A stretch of 39,194 nucleotides of DNA from Kiritimatiellia bacterium (GCA_027858965.1 JAQIBS010000074.1:1-39194); one strand, 5' to 3'. Shown: positions 22,664 through 31,753, numbered from the stretch's first letter. Numbers and translations: made by a program. The notes: a model not told the origin generated them from the sequence alone.

Positions 22664-25411
22664 ATGAACAGATACATACGAATGATTATAGTTGTGTTAT
22701 GTTGCTTCTGGATGGTGGTTGATGCAGTGTCGGGAGCAGAGCCGGTTTTGGATCTTACGCGTTCCGATGGACGGGTGGAAATGGCTGAAAATCTGTATCC
22801 GCTCTTAACCAACCTGACACTCTCTGTCTGGATCAAGACATCGTTTGCACCCCAGGGATCAGGGAACTACAGTACTGTCGCCGGACGAAGCTTCCTTCAG
22901 GGTGGCGGGGTGAGCGGTTTCGGTATTTATCTCCACAACGATGGCAATGTGGTTTTTCAGGCCCGGTCGGGAGCTGCATATGTCAATGCGGTTATGCCGT
23001 ATCCTTTCGATGGTGCCTGGCATCATGTTGCAGGAGTGCGCGAGGGAAATGTCAATCGGCTCTACTTCGACGGTGAACTGGTGGACGAAGTGACAGGGGC
23101 ACTCGCGAGCCTGTATACGGCTGGCATCGCATTCGGGCTGGGCATGCGGCACGACGGGACTTCTTGGGCTTATCCTTACACCGGCTTGATGGCGGATGTC
23201 CAGCTTTGGGACCACGCTCGTACGGTTGCAGAGGTTCGCGCCGACATGTTTCATCGTCTTGAGGGAACAGAGAGTGGCCTGATCGGGTACTGGCCACTGG
23301 ACGAGGGCACGGCGGCGGTGGCGGCTGATCTGGCCGGTAGTAATGACGGCACCTGTGATAATGCATTCTGGAGAACGGATGTTGTTCTGAGTTCAATGCT
23401 TCCTGTCTCAGTGGGAGATCAGGGGTACTGGCCGTTTACGCTGGCTGATATTGAAACAGGCGATATACGTCTTACGGATTCTAATAAGGTGACTCTGGCG
23501 GAGTTCCCTGTTCCTGAGGGATATGATCGTTTCCAGATCACCTCTTCGGAAAATGCCTCCTCCATTGATCCCGGTGAATGGGTTTTGACAAATGACGTTC
23601 CTCCCGAAGTCGATCTTACGGTCTCTGCCGGTCGTGCCCCGCTCTATGCCTGGTTTACAAATTCGGTAACGAGTGTGTCATTACGGCGTTCGGGAGCAAC
23701 GATTAGCTATCTGTCTGTTGAAGCGGCTCTGGATCTGAACATTTTGAAATCACAACATGTGGTGATGCCTGAAGACATCTTTCCCGGGTTGGTGAATCTC
23801 ACCCTTTCGGTCTGGATCAGGACGTGTGTAAAGCCGAGATCCGGAACCTATAATGCCATTGCCGGTCGGGGATTCCTCTCCTCCTCCGCCCGCGGGTTCG
23901 GTTTCTATCTGGATTCAGATGGTGATGTGTGCTTCCAGACGAGGGATGACGACACCGCTGTTACAGCCAAGACGCCATATCCCTATGATGATAATGCGTG
24001 GCATCATCTTGTCGGCGTGCGTTCGGGTACCACCACCCGCCTGTATCTTGATGGTGAACTGGCTGATTCGGCGACCGGTACATTGGCCAGCCTCTATAAG
24101 GCCGGATATTCCTTTGTTCTGGGGGCACGTGACGGCGGGTCATCTCTAGCCTACTATTTTGACGGACAGATTGCCGAGGCGCATCTCTGGGATTATGCGC
24201 GGAGTGTGACGCAGATCGAGACAGAGATGTTTCAATGCCTCTCAGGAGTTGAGAATGGCCTGTTAGGTTACTGGACGTTGACAGACGGGGAGGGAACAAC
24301 CGTGGTTGATCGCACTGATGCCGGCAACGATGGAACAACGGGTAATTCGCCTCTCTGGGTCGCCGATGCCGCGGTTTCTGTCGAGTTACCCGCATCACGT
24401 GATCCTATGCGGCAGGGGTTCTGGCCATTTACACTGGCCGATCTGGACTCAGGCAATACACGTCTGACCGATTCCAACAAGGTGGCTGTTGCCGGTTTTC
24501 CGTTGCCGGATGGATATAATGTCTATCAGATTCAGCTCTCCGGTGATACATCTGAAATTGATCCCGGTGGTTGGGTGTCGACGCTTACCTCTCCCGGGGT
24601 ACAGGATCTTGTTGTCGAGGAAGCAGGTGGTTTTTCCGCTTGTCATGCCTGGTTTACGAATACCTCTGAAAATGTGGCCTTGCGTCGATCAGGTGGATCG
24701 ATCCTTTATGCGCCTCTTGAGCCGGCTCTTGATTTTTCGGCTGCAACCGCACATGTTGAAATGGCTCCCAACCTCTATCCAGGGTTGACCAATCTGACCT
24801 TGTCTGTGTGGATTAAGCCTGTCGGAGTGCCGGCTCCAGGCACATATGAGGCGCTTGCCGGACGTGGATATCTTGGGCTGGCTGTAGGTGGTTTTGGGCT
24901 CTATCTTCATAATAACGGAAATATCTCTTTCCAGACGCGCGATACCGTCAATTATGTTGTTGCCAGTGCAGCATATCCATACGACGGAAAATGGCATCAG
25001 GTGGCAGGCGTACGTGAGGGTAATATGACACGTCTTTACATTGACGGTGAGTTGTCTGACGAAACCTCAGGTGCACTGGGCAGCCTATATACGGTATATA
25101 TTCCTTTTGGGCTGGGTGCACGTTATGCTGGTACTATATGGAGCATGTTTTATGAGGGTGCCATGGCTGAGGTTCGCATGTGGGATCGGGCACGTACAGC
25201 AGAAGAGATCCAGAAAGACAGCAGGTATCGTTTGACGGGAGAGGAACCCGGTCTGATCGGTTACTGGCCTTTGGACGAGGGTGAGGGGCAACGCGCGTAT
25301 GATTTAAGCGCCAATGCAAATAATGGTGTGCCCATAGTAACTGACTGGATCTTCAATGCTGAGCTACTTCGAGAGAGACCGCCGCAAGGCACTGTGATTG
25401 TGGTATATTAA
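22664..25411 (+). CDS. Secreted protein with three LamG domains and two linker modules
   Basis: A 915-residue exported protein (signal peptide up to about residue 24, AVSGA). LamG-type domains lie at about 27-245, 355-575 and 688-905, each with LTLSVWIKT, GxGxYLxxxGxxxFQ, WHHVAGVREG, TRLYxDGEL, GxxxGLGxR, ADVQLWDHART and LIGYWPLDEG. Between them sit two copies of a roughly 95-residue module (about 254-350 and 585-683) with WPFTLAD, RLTDSNKVTLAEFPVPEGY, DPGEWV, YAWFTN and LRRSGxxIxY. The C-terminus (RPPQGTVIVVY) is the shared P-x-G-T tail. The ribosome site AAGGT is modest. The next gene starts five bases after the stop, so they are likely co-transcribed. Confidence 0.88.
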   Translation: MNRYIRMIIVVLCCFWMVVDAVSGAEPVLDLTRSDGRVEMAENLYPLLTNLTLSVWIKTSFAPQGSGNYSTVAGRSFLQGGGVSGFGIYLHNDGNVVFQARSGAAYVNAVMPYPFDGAWHHVAGVREGNVNRLYFDGELVDEVTGALASLYTAGIAFGLGMRHDGTSWAYPYTGLMADVQLWDHARTVAEVRADMFHRLEGTESGLIGYWPLDEGTAAVAADLAGSNDGTCDNAFWRTDVVLSSMLPVSVGDQGYWPFTLADIETGDIRLTDSNKVTLAEFPVPEGYDRFQITSSENASSIDPGEWVLTNDVPPEVDLTVSAGRAPLYAWFTNSVTSVSLRRSGATISYLSVEAALDLNILKSQHVVMPEDIFPGLVNLTLSVWIRTCVKPRSGTYNAIAGRGFLSSSARGFGFYLDSDGDVCFQTRDDDTAVTAKTPYPYDDNAWHHLVGVRSGTTTRLYLDGELADSATGTLASLYKAGYSFVLGARDGGSSLAYYFDGQIAEAHLWDYARSVTQIETEMFQCLSGVENGLLGYWTLTDGEGTTVVDRTDAGNDGTTGNSPLWVADAAVSVELPASRDPMRQGFWPFTLADLDSGNTRLTDSNKVAVAGFPLPDGYNVYQIQLSGDTSEIDPGGWVSTLTSPGVQDLVVEEAGGFSACHAWFTNTSENVALRRSGGSILYAPLEPALDFSAATAHVEMAPNLYPGLTNLTLSVWIKPVGVPAPGTYEALAGRGYLGLAVGGFGLYLHNNGNISFQTRDTVNYVVASAAYPYDGKWHQVAGVREGNMTRLYIDGELSDETSGALGSLYTVYIPFGLGARYAGTIWSMFYEGAMAEVRMWDRARTAEEIQKDSRYRLTGEEPGLIGYWPLDEGEGQRAYDLSANANNGVPIVTDWIFNAELLRERPPQGTVIVVY

Positions 25412-25415
25412 AGAA

Positions 25416-26627
25416 ATGAGCGTATTGAATTTATTGAGGCAGCATCACTTGCTCGCCATTGGCATCTGCATTCTAGGCATTGTCTCTCACGGGCTTTGTG
25501 ACATGAAAGCGGGTGTCACCGGCTCCTATACCAGTATTGTTGAGTTTGGCGCGAAAGGGGATGGGGTGACAGACGATACCGAAGCCATTCAAGCCGCCAT
25601 TCAGCATGTTTATGATCAGGGCGGCGGAACGGTGTATATTCCCTTCTCTCCCAAAGGCTACCGGATTGCCAGGCCTGCTCAGGAGAGTATTGATGGCAAA
25701 CCGTGTAAGTCGCAGTTGTATATCCCCTCGGAAAAATCGGATGCGTTACGTTTGAGGAATATCTGCTTGCAGGGTGAGATGCCGGTTCGTCAGTTGAACA
25801 GCTATCAAGTGAGAGGTAGCAGGAATAAACGGTTTCCTTCCACTGAATTTCCGATGGCGATTGACAATTGTGTAATCTTCTCAGACTGGGATGCGCCGGC
25901 TAATACGAACGCGTGCAATGATCGTCCGTGGGCATTAATCTCTGTGCTGGGCGGCTCGGACTTTGCTTTCGGTCTCAGAAATCTGACGGTCCGCAATCTG
26001 GAGTTCCGGGTTAAATTGAATAAGGAACTTATGTATCCCACATCTTCAGCGGCTAATTTTAAAGATACCAGCCGACTGATTGTCGAACACTGCTATTTTG
26101 GACTGACTGATAATATCGGCAGCTATTCCCAAAAGAAAGCGCTGGCAGCCAATCCATGCTATTGCGCCGGACTGATTGCGTCAGCCGACCAGAACGATCA
26201 TCAGGTTTTCCGCAGTGTCGGTGTTCAGGGATTTAAGTACGGGTTCGTGTTCGGCGAGCGTGTCTGGGCAGATTATCTGCATGTCCATAATTGCGAGGAG
26301 GGGATTGTCTTCCACGATTCTTCGCATTTATCACACATCAGTTATGTGGCGGCATCACATAATAAAATTATAGTGTCGGCGCTGCGGCAAAACACCTTTG
26401 GTTTGAAGGCTTCAACAAACATCTTCTTCAGGATCGACGACATAGACTTTGAACCAGGGTCAGGTGAGCCTGAAGCTTACAGGTTGAAGTATGGCGTCTA
26501 TGATCCGGACAACCGGATGACAGCACGTATTACGTATCATAGTGGATATCCGGTTGATACGGCACCTTTTCCTCTCTACGGCGGAAAAAAGGTGCAACTT
26601 CAGAAATTCAGCGATTTCTCCGAGTAA
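25416..26627 (+). CDS. Secreted pectate-lyase-superfamily (beta-helix) protein
   Basis: A 403-residue exported protein (signal peptide MSVLNLLRQHHLLAIGICIL up to GLC). It opens with the classic Pectate_lyase_3 motif (VEFGAKGDGVTDDTEAIQAA, then GGGTVYIP) and continues as a right-handed beta-helix with short repeats (LRNLTVRNLEFRV; RLIVEHCYFGL; DYLHVHNCEEGIVF; HISYVAASHNKIIV). Such folds occur in lyases and hydrolases acting on uronic-acid-rich or other polysaccharides; no catalytic residue is assigned. The ATG at 25416 is chosen over upstream codons because it follows the LamG stop by four bases and begins the signal peptide, which suggests coupled translation. Confidence 0.82.
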   Translation: MSVLNLLRQHHLLAIGICILGIVSHGLCDMKAGVTGSYTSIVEFGAKGDGVTDDTEAIQAAIQHVYDQGGGTVYIPFSPKGYRIARPAQESIDGKPCKSQLYIPSEKSDALRLRNICLQGEMPVRQLNSYQVRGSRNKRFPSTEFPMAIDNCVIFSDWDAPANTNACNDRPWALISVLGGSDFAFGLRNLTVRNLEFRVKLNKELMYPTSSAANFKDTSRLIVEHCYFGLTDNIGSYSQKKALAANPCYCAGLIASADQNDHQVFRSVGVQGFKYGFVFGERVWADYLHVHNCEEGIVFHDSSHLSHISYVAASHNKIIVSALRQNTFGLKASTNIFFRIDDIDFEPGSGEPEAYRLKYGVYDPDNRMTARITYHSGYPVDTAPFPLYGGKKVQLQKFSDFSE

Positions 26628-26678
26628 GATAAGCTCCATCTCATTCTGGCAGTCGATGTCCAGAAGTCCGACAGCCTG

Positions 26679-26873
26679 CTAGGCCCGCCATGGGCGTGTG
26701 CGTTCAATTGGTCCGTCCAGGACTGAGTTGACCAGATTGATGTTATCAACAACCTGAAAATCGTACATCCCGACACAGATGAAATCCGCTCCGCTCTTAA
26801 ACGCGTAAGGAAAGGCCTCTTGCGGATGGATGGCACCTGCTGCCAGTATCTTGAAAGCGATTACGATGGAAAA
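26679..26873 (-). pseudogene. C-terminal fragment of an uncharacterised conserved protein
   Basis: Read from about 26873 down to the TAG at 26679 it gives IVIAFKILAAGAIHPQEAF, AFKSGADFICVGMYDFQVV and a PIERTRPWRA ending. I associate this ending (AFKxLAAGAI, ADFICVGMYDFQV) with a conserved TIM-barrel-like protein of PVC bacteria, but I cannot name the family. Everything before IVIAFK is missing: the frame further upstream only mirrors the fragment on the other strand. Confidence 0.55.
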
Positions 26874-27311
26874 AGTGCACATGTCGAGACCGCCGCGATT
26901 CGTTCGCAAATTCCTGCCTGGGGAAAAGGCAAACTTGAAATAGCGATGGATATCCATTGCCCGCGGATCAGGGGGGAGAACGATGAATGGGTTTATCAGG
27001 TGGGCGCTGAGTCCCCTGAACAATGGGCCGCGCAACAGCGGTTCGGTCGCTTCCTGGAAAAGGTGACAGCCAACACGCTGGCCTACAGTCAGTCTGACGA
27101 CATGCCCTTCGGAAAAGCTTGGAATACAGGCGGCAACTACTCGCAGGGTATGGGCTATCGAAAATGGGCCTCAACCGAGGGATGCGCCCGGTTTGCAACC
27201 TCTTTCGAGATTCCCTATGCAAGATCCAACGGCACCGTTGTGAATCAATCGAATGCTCGTCGCTTCGGTAACGGCATTGCCGAAGCAATCTGTTCATTTC
27301 TGAAAAAGTAG
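26874..27311 (+). pseudogene. C-terminal half of an M14-like zinc carboxypeptidase
   Basis: Codons from 26874 read SAHVETAAIRSQIPAWGKG, then MDIHCPRIRGENDEWVYQVG, FGKAWNTGGNYSQG, RFATSFEIPYARSNGTVV and a lysine-rich end. This resembles the second half of M14-type peptidases: the DIHCP His would be the third zinc ligand and the Glu of SFEIPYA the catalytic acid. The N-terminal half with the HxxE zinc motif is missing and no signal peptide or ribosome site precedes it. It meets the minus-strand fragment head to head at about 26873. Confidence 0.6.
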
Positions 27312-27358
27312 GGTGGAAAACCTGGGAACGCCGAGCACCAGCTCGGCACATCTCCACC
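27312..27358. repeat. Nested hairpin after the M14 fragment
   Basis: GCCGAGC (27330-27336) and GCTCGGC (27341-27347) pair perfectly around ACCA, within an outer GGTGGA/TCCACC pair. No poly-T follows. I recall similar GCCGAGC-GCTCGGC palindromes scattered in genomes of this group. Confidence 0.6.
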
Positions 27359-27600
27359 TGAACTTCAATCAGAACTCAAATAAACACCAGATTGCAGCAG
27401 ATTGGCTATTCCTCCAAAGCCTTCGGCGGAATATACAATTATCATACGAAACAAGCGTTTTATATTTTCCGCTCAAGTTTTCCAGTCTCCCACTAACAGG
27501 ATTGACGCATATGTGCATGCCGAAGTGGCCCATTCGTATTCTTATCCAACCCCTTCAACGGCTTTAACTATTTCAACCTCTTCAACCCAAAACACCTCTG

Positions 27601-27649
27601 CGCAAAATGTTCGGTTTATTTTGCGTAAAACTGCATTGTGTTTTATAGA
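27601..27649 (+). promoter_or_regulatory. Candidate operator and promoter of the DUF5107 gene
   Basis: CGCAAAAT (27601-27608) and ATTTTGCG (27618-27625) form a perfect 8-bp inverted repeat with a 9-base spacer. TTGCGT (27621-27626) and TATAGA (27644-27649) are 17 bases apart and could be the -35 and -10 boxes, so a bound repressor would cover the promoter. Confidence 0.5.
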
Positions 27650-27704
27650 TAGACTATCGTACTCTACTCTTAGATGGGAAACTTATTAAGGAAAGAGTAG
27701 CGTT

Positions 27705-30700
27705 ATGAGATTGTTCAGATGGTTTGTTACAGTCGTTGGATTATGTTTGATTGCCCTCTCCGGGGCTGCAAAGGTTTCAGTGGAGGAAACAACGGTAACC
27801 ATTCCGACTTACCTGCCGGGAGGGTATGACAAAACGCCGGTGTTTTATACCGGTCGTGTCTATCAGGGCGCTCAGGGACGGGTGTATCCATACCCCATGC
27901 AGGATGTGTTGCACGACGTGAAGAAGGATGAAATCTACAAATACCTCACTCTCGAGAACGATTGGCTGCAGATGGGTCTCCTGCCGGAGCACGGTGGTCA
28001 CCTGCTTAACTTTACGGATAAACAGACCGGCTTCGAGACCTTCTACCGGCAGCATGTCATTAAGCCTGCGCTTATCGGCATGCTTGGCGCCTGGATTTCC
28101 GGCGGCGTTGAATGGAACTTTCCGCACCACCACCGCGCGACGAGCGCAATGCCGATTGACTGGAAGCTTGCGTCCAATAAGGACGGTTCCAAAACGATCT
28201 GGATCGGCGAGACTGAACTCCGTCGCCGTCTCAAATGGACTATCGGCCTCTCGCTGCTGCCGGATCGTGCCGTCCTGCAAGCTGAGAACAAGTTCATGAA
28301 CCGAGGCCCCTATATCGAGTCTATGATCTATTGGGCCAATGTTTCCGTCAACTGTGATGAAAACTATCAGGTTCTCTTCCCTCCATCCTGCCACCTCGGC
28401 TTCGACCACCACAAGAACTTCTGGACCTCCTTTCCGATCGGCCCGAAGAGAGTGGACCATTCGTGGATTCCGTCCCAGCGGTCCAAATATGCCGAAGATG
28501 TGGATGGTGACATCGACCTTTCCTGGTGGAAGAATTTTACCGCTGAGTCGCGTTCCATCTTTGCGATGGACCCGGAGAACGCCTGGATCGCCGGTTACGA
28601 CCACAAGAAGAACGCCGGTACGGCGCACGTCTCCAACCGCCACATCACTGTGGGAAAGAAGTTCTTTCTTTGGGGAAATTTCCCCGAGGCACACGTATGG
28701 GACAGCGTGTTGACGGATACGGACGGCCCGTACCTCGAGCTCATGGTGGGGTGTTGGAGTGACAACCAACCGGATTACAGTTGGATCGACCCCTATGAGA
28801 CGCGCACTGTTAAGCAGTACTGGTTCCCGGTCAAAGGAATTGGTGGCGTGAAGAATGTCACGATCGACGGGGCCGTGAACCTTGAACGGCAGGAGAAAAA
28901 GGACGAGGTCTTGCTCGGATTTCACTCCACACGTGTCCTGAAGGGGTGCACGGTGAAACTGATCGAAAACGGTAAACCCGTCTTTACGGAAAATAAAGTT
29001 GCAATTGATCCGGATACACCCTGGTGTAAGACGATCAAGGTGTCGGCAGATATCAAGAACCAGGCGCTGACCGGCTGTTTGCTTGACAAGGATGGCAAGA
29101 TCATTCTTGCCTACACGCCCGTGCCGGAGGATCCCCACGACCCGTTGCCGACCAAGGTGGTGAACCCGAAGCCGCCTGTGGATTACACGAGCGTCGAGGA
29201 ACTCTATCTGACCGGTCTGCGACTTGACCAGTTCCACAACGGTCTCATCGATCCTGTGCCGTATTATGAACAGGCTCTCAAGCTTGATCCTTCCTATTCG
29301 GCAGCGAATGTCGCTTTGGGTATCCGCCTCGCGAAGAACGGCGAATACGCGAAAGCCGAAAAGTGCCTGCGCTCCGCCGTGGCCCGTGTCACTCGTAATT
29401 ATACCCGTGCCAAAGATGCCGAGCCCGAATACATGCTGGCACTTGTCCTTGAGGAGCAGGCTCGCCTCGCATCAGACCCGGGCGAGGCAGCTGCCAAGCT
29501 GAAGGAGGCAGAAGACCTTTTTTGGCGCGTCACATGGCGTGCGACGCTTGCCCGCCCTGCTTACGTTGAACTCGCCCGACTCGCCTGTTTGAAGGGTGAT
29601 TGGAACGAGGCCCTCGACCGCGTGGACGATGCGCTTGATCGCGACGCGAAATCGGCAAAACTTCATGTACTCAAAGCGTACATTCTCCGTAAACTCGGCC
29701 ATCTGAAGACCGCGTCTAATTCCCTTCGTACGGCGGAAGCCTGCGATGCGCTCGATTCCTGGGGTATCGCCGAGCAGGCGTTCCTCAAGAACGGCGGTAA
29801 GAATGCCGTGGTGAATGCGGGACGGAACCGTGGTCTCAAGGCGCAGCAACTGCTCGAAACCGTGTGTGACTATTGGGGCATCGGCGCGTGGACCGAAGTG
29901 GTCGAGCTCTGCCGCCAGGCGGATGCCATAGCCGCGAACGAAAAGCCTTACGCGACGGAGGGCGAGGTTCTACTGAAGGACACCGTGGCTGCGTGTGATT
30001 CTTACAAGAACCCGCTTTTCGCCTATTTCGGCGGTTATGCAACCGAGATGAAGGGAGATGTGGACGGGGCGAAAAAGCTTTACGCAGCGGCTGCCGAGCA
30101 GTCCACGGATTATTGTTTCCCTAACCGTCACGAGGAGTACGCGGTGCTGAAGCATGCCGTTAGGCTTAGTCCCGGGTTAGCCAATACGTGGTATTACCTC
30201 GGCAATGTGGAGTGGAACTGGGATCTCAAGGCGGCGGCACTCGCCAGTTGGAAGAAGGCGGTGAAGCTGAATTCGAAGCATGCCCTCGCGCTTCGTAATA
30301 TCGGTTTCGGCCTTGCGCATCCCGGCTCGTACTTCACAAACACGGGCCTGCCGTCGGGCGTGCCTTCGCGAGAGGCGTACGACTACTACAAGCGCGCCCT
30401 TGTTGCGGATCCTGGTAATTTTCGCACCCTTGAGGAGATGACCAAGCTTGCTGAGAGGCTCGGCGTCGGCACGGCGGAACGACTCGCCACGATGAAGACC
30501 TACCGCGCAACGGCGGAGAAGTATGACGCTTGCATGCTGCGCTTGGCGTACCTCTTCAATGAGGCGGAAAATTACGACGAGTCGCTCAAGATCTTGACCA
30601 CCCGCCGCTTCCACGTGTGGGAGGGCGGTGAAGGTCTCCTCTCCCCATTCGTGGACGCGCTGTTGCTGCGCGGCCTGAACAGGATGGCCGCGAAGGATTT

Positions 30701-31205
30701 TGGTGCCGCGCAGAAAGACTTTGAGATGGCCCTCACGTATCCCGATAACCTGCAGGCGGGACGTCCGGGAGACGCAGGAATGGAGCCGAAGGTGCGTTAC
30801 TACCTGGCGCAGTGTCGCAAGCAACAGGGCGACCAAGCTGGCTGCAAGGCTGAACTCGAGAACGCGCTCAAGGGCTGGGTGAAGCCTGGCGAGATGAACT
30901 ACTATCGCATTCGCGCGCTCACCGAGCTGGGGAAGACAGGCGAGGTCTCCGCGCAGCTTGATGAGATCAGGAAGGCAATCGCTACGCTCGAGGAGCCGCA
31001 ACCCCAGGTGATCGACGCTTACGCTAAGTTTGGCGGCGAGAATACGCCCGTCGAGCGCGCCGGGCATCGGAAAATCGAGGCTCTCTATCTGCGCGGTCTG
31101 GTCGCGTTGGCGGAAGGAAAACCCGCCGAAGCCAAGGAGTTGTTCGGCCAGGTAATTGAAGCACGTCCTGCAATGATCTGGGCCAAGGCGATGCTGGCGG
31201 AATAG
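27705..31205 (+). CDS. Secreted DUF5107 plus tetratricopeptide-repeat protein
   Basis: A 1166-residue exported protein. A signal peptide (LFRWFVTVVGLCLIALSGAA) is followed by DUF5107 (about 35-350), an aldose-1-epimerase-like beta-sandwich domain: TVTIPTYLPGGYDKTPVFY, YLTLENDWLQMGLLPEHGG, GVEWNFPHHH and YWANVSVNCDENYQVLFPP. After a middle beta region (about 350-470) many TPR-like helical pairs run to the end (YYEQALKLDPSYSAANVALG; WNEALDRVDDALDRDAKSAK; NTWYYLGNVEWNWDLKAAAL; FGAAQKDFEMALTYP). DUF5107-TPR proteins accompany glycan-degrading genes in many bacteria; their reaction is not established. GC content and codon choice are higher than in its neighbours, which also creates long mirror frames on the other strand. 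The start follows AAGGAAAGAG. Confidence 0.85.
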   Translation: MRLFRWFVTVVGLCLIALSGAAKVSVEETTVTIPTYLPGGYDKTPVFYTGRVYQGAQGRVYPYPMQDVLHDVKKDEIYKYLTLENDWLQMGLLPEHGGHLLNFTDKQTGFETFYRQHVIKPALIGMLGAWISGGVEWNFPHHHRATSAMPIDWKLASNKDGSKTIWIGETELRRRLKWTIGLSLLPDRAVLQAENKFMNRGPYIESMIYWANVSVNCDENYQVLFPPSCHLGFDHHKNFWTSFPIGPKRVDHSWIPSQRSKYAEDVDGDIDLSWWKNFTAESRSIFAMDPENAWIAGYDHKKNAGTAHVSNRHITVGKKFFLWGNFPEAHVWDSVLTDTDGPYLELMVGCWSDNQPDYSWIDPYETRTVKQYWFPVKGIGGVKNVTIDGAVNLERQEKKDEVLLGFHSTRVLKGCTVKLIENGKPVFTENKVAIDPDTPWCKTIKVSADIKNQALTGCLLDKDGKIILAYTPVPEDPHDPLPTKVVNPKPPVDYTSVEELYLTGLRLDQFHNGLIDPVPYYEQALKLDPSYSAANVALGIRLAKNGEYAKAEKCLRSAVARVTRNYTRAKDAEPEYMLALVLEEQARLASDPGEAAAKLKEAEDLFWRVTWRATLARPAYVELARLACLKGDWNEALDRVDDALDRDAKSAKLHVLKAYILRKLGHLKTASNSLRTAEACDALDSWGIAEQAFLKNGGKNAVVNAGRNRGLKAQQLLETVCDYWGIGAWTEVVELCRQADAIAANEKPYATEGEVLLKDTVAACDSYKNPLFAYFGGYATEMKGDVDGAKKLYAAAAEQSTDYCFPNRHEEYAVLKHAVRLSPGLANTWYYLGNVEWNWDLKAAALASWKKAVKLNSKHALALRNIGFGLAHPGSYFTNTGLPSGVPSREAYDYYKRALVADPGNFRTLEEMTKLAERLGVGTAERLATMKTYRATAEKYDACMLRLAYLFNEAENYDESLKILTTRRFHVWEGGEGLLSPFVDALLLRGLNRMAAKDFGAAQKDFEMALTYPDNLQAGRPGDAGMEPKVRYYLAQCRKQQGDQAGCKAELENALKGWVKPGEMNYYRIRALTELGKTGEVSAQLDEIRKAIATLEEPQPQVIDAYAKFGGENTPVERAGHRKIEALYLRGLVALAEGKPAEAKELFGQVIEARPAMIWAKAMLAE

Positions 31206-31250
31206 GCGGACGGTTGTCATTGATTATAAGAAGAACCGTAGCAAAGTAGG

Positions 31251-31401
31251 TCGGGTCCCGCGCCTGCGGGAAGCCCGATCCCAAGCAGCAATAATTTTCT
31301 GGTCGAGCTCGTAGCGCTCGACCTACCACCGACAACATGTTTTAAGGAAATTCATGTTTGTCTTGCCCTTCGGTGAAGGGCCTAGGTTCGCGCCAGGCGC
31401 G
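31251..31401. repeat. Cluster of four short GC-rich palindromes
   Basis: Four separate hairpins sit in 150 bases with stems of 5+5, 8, 7 and 6 base pairs. The second, GGTCGAGC...GCTCGACC at 31301-31323, has a 7-base loop. None is followed by a T-tract, so as a group they look like dispersed palindromic repeats more than terminators. Confidence 0.7.
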
Positions 31402-31523
31402 TAGGTCGGCTGTGCCTCCAACTGCGTAAATATTCCTCGCAGAGGTGCAGAGATCGTAGAGTGAGTATATAGCGGATAATTTGAGTTTTGAATGTTAGTG
31501 ATGACAAGTCAGGAGGGAGAGGA

Positions 31524-31606
31524 GTGTACGAGTAAGTGTAAGAGTACGGATGAAAGAGCATTGGTCGAGTGTTGCTACCCACATACTCGTACACATACTC
31601 GTACAC
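31524..31606. repeat. Inverted repeat built of 12-base direct repeats
   Basis: GTGTACGAGTAA and GTGTAAGAGTAC lie in tandem at 31524-31547. Two copies of ATACTCGTACAC lie at 31583-31606. The two arms are near-perfect reverse complements (21 of 24 bases) around a 35-base loop. Confidence 0.7.
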
Positions 31607-31705
31607 GCGAATCTCTTAGGGGTTGCGGGCGGAGTCCGCATTAGCTAGAGGTCGGTTATAGAGCTAATAAACAACTTTTAGGAAAGAACAATTTATTGTT
31701 TTATC

Positions 31706-31723
31706 TAGCCGCATAAGCGGCTA
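31706..31723 (+). promoter_or_regulatory. Leader hairpin ahead of the Tat-exported glycosidase
   Basis: TAGCCGC and GCGGCTA pair perfectly around ATAA, 31 bases before the start codon. A related hairpin with the core CCGC-TAA-GCGG lies ahead of the GH27 gene. No poly-T follows. Confidence 0.45.
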
Positions 31724-31753
31724 ACAGGCAGCTGAATTACAGGAGCAGATTGT

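Larger units (their letters stand above)
27312..27704. other. Intergenic region with hairpin, pyrimidine repeat and promoter
   Basis: A nested hairpin lies at 27312-27358 (GGTGGA/TCCACC outside, GCCGAGC/GCTCGGC inside). A TTGACG...TATGTGCAT stretch at 27502 and a run of TTCAACC-like units at 27545-27592 echo the ilvY-ilvC spacer. The promoter/operator of the DUF5107 gene is at 27601-27649. No gene is seen. Confidence 0.6.
31206..31753. other. Palindrome-rich intergenic region
   Basis: No gene is seen. Listed hairpins: 31251-31278 (TCGGG/CCCGA and CCCGC/GCGGG), 31301-31323 (GGTCGAGC/GCTCGACC), 31365-31381 (GCCCTTC/GAAGGGC), 31389-31401 (CGCGCC/GGCGCG), 31524-31606 (GTGTACGAGTA against two TACTCGTACAC copies), and 31706-31723 (TAGCCGC/GCGGCTA). 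Confidence 0.75.

Noticed and set aside
27777-29237. 486-codon open frame on the minus strand
   Set aside because: It mirrors the DUF5107 gene, has no signal peptide, domain or ribosome site, and is explained by high GC at third codon positions.
30177-31220. 347-codon open frame on the minus strand
   Set aside because: It mirrors the TPR part of the same protein and shows no known motif.
31524-31606. CRISPR-like repeat array
   Set aside because: Only two 12-base units per arm, no spacers of equal length and no cas genes; it is an inverted repeat.
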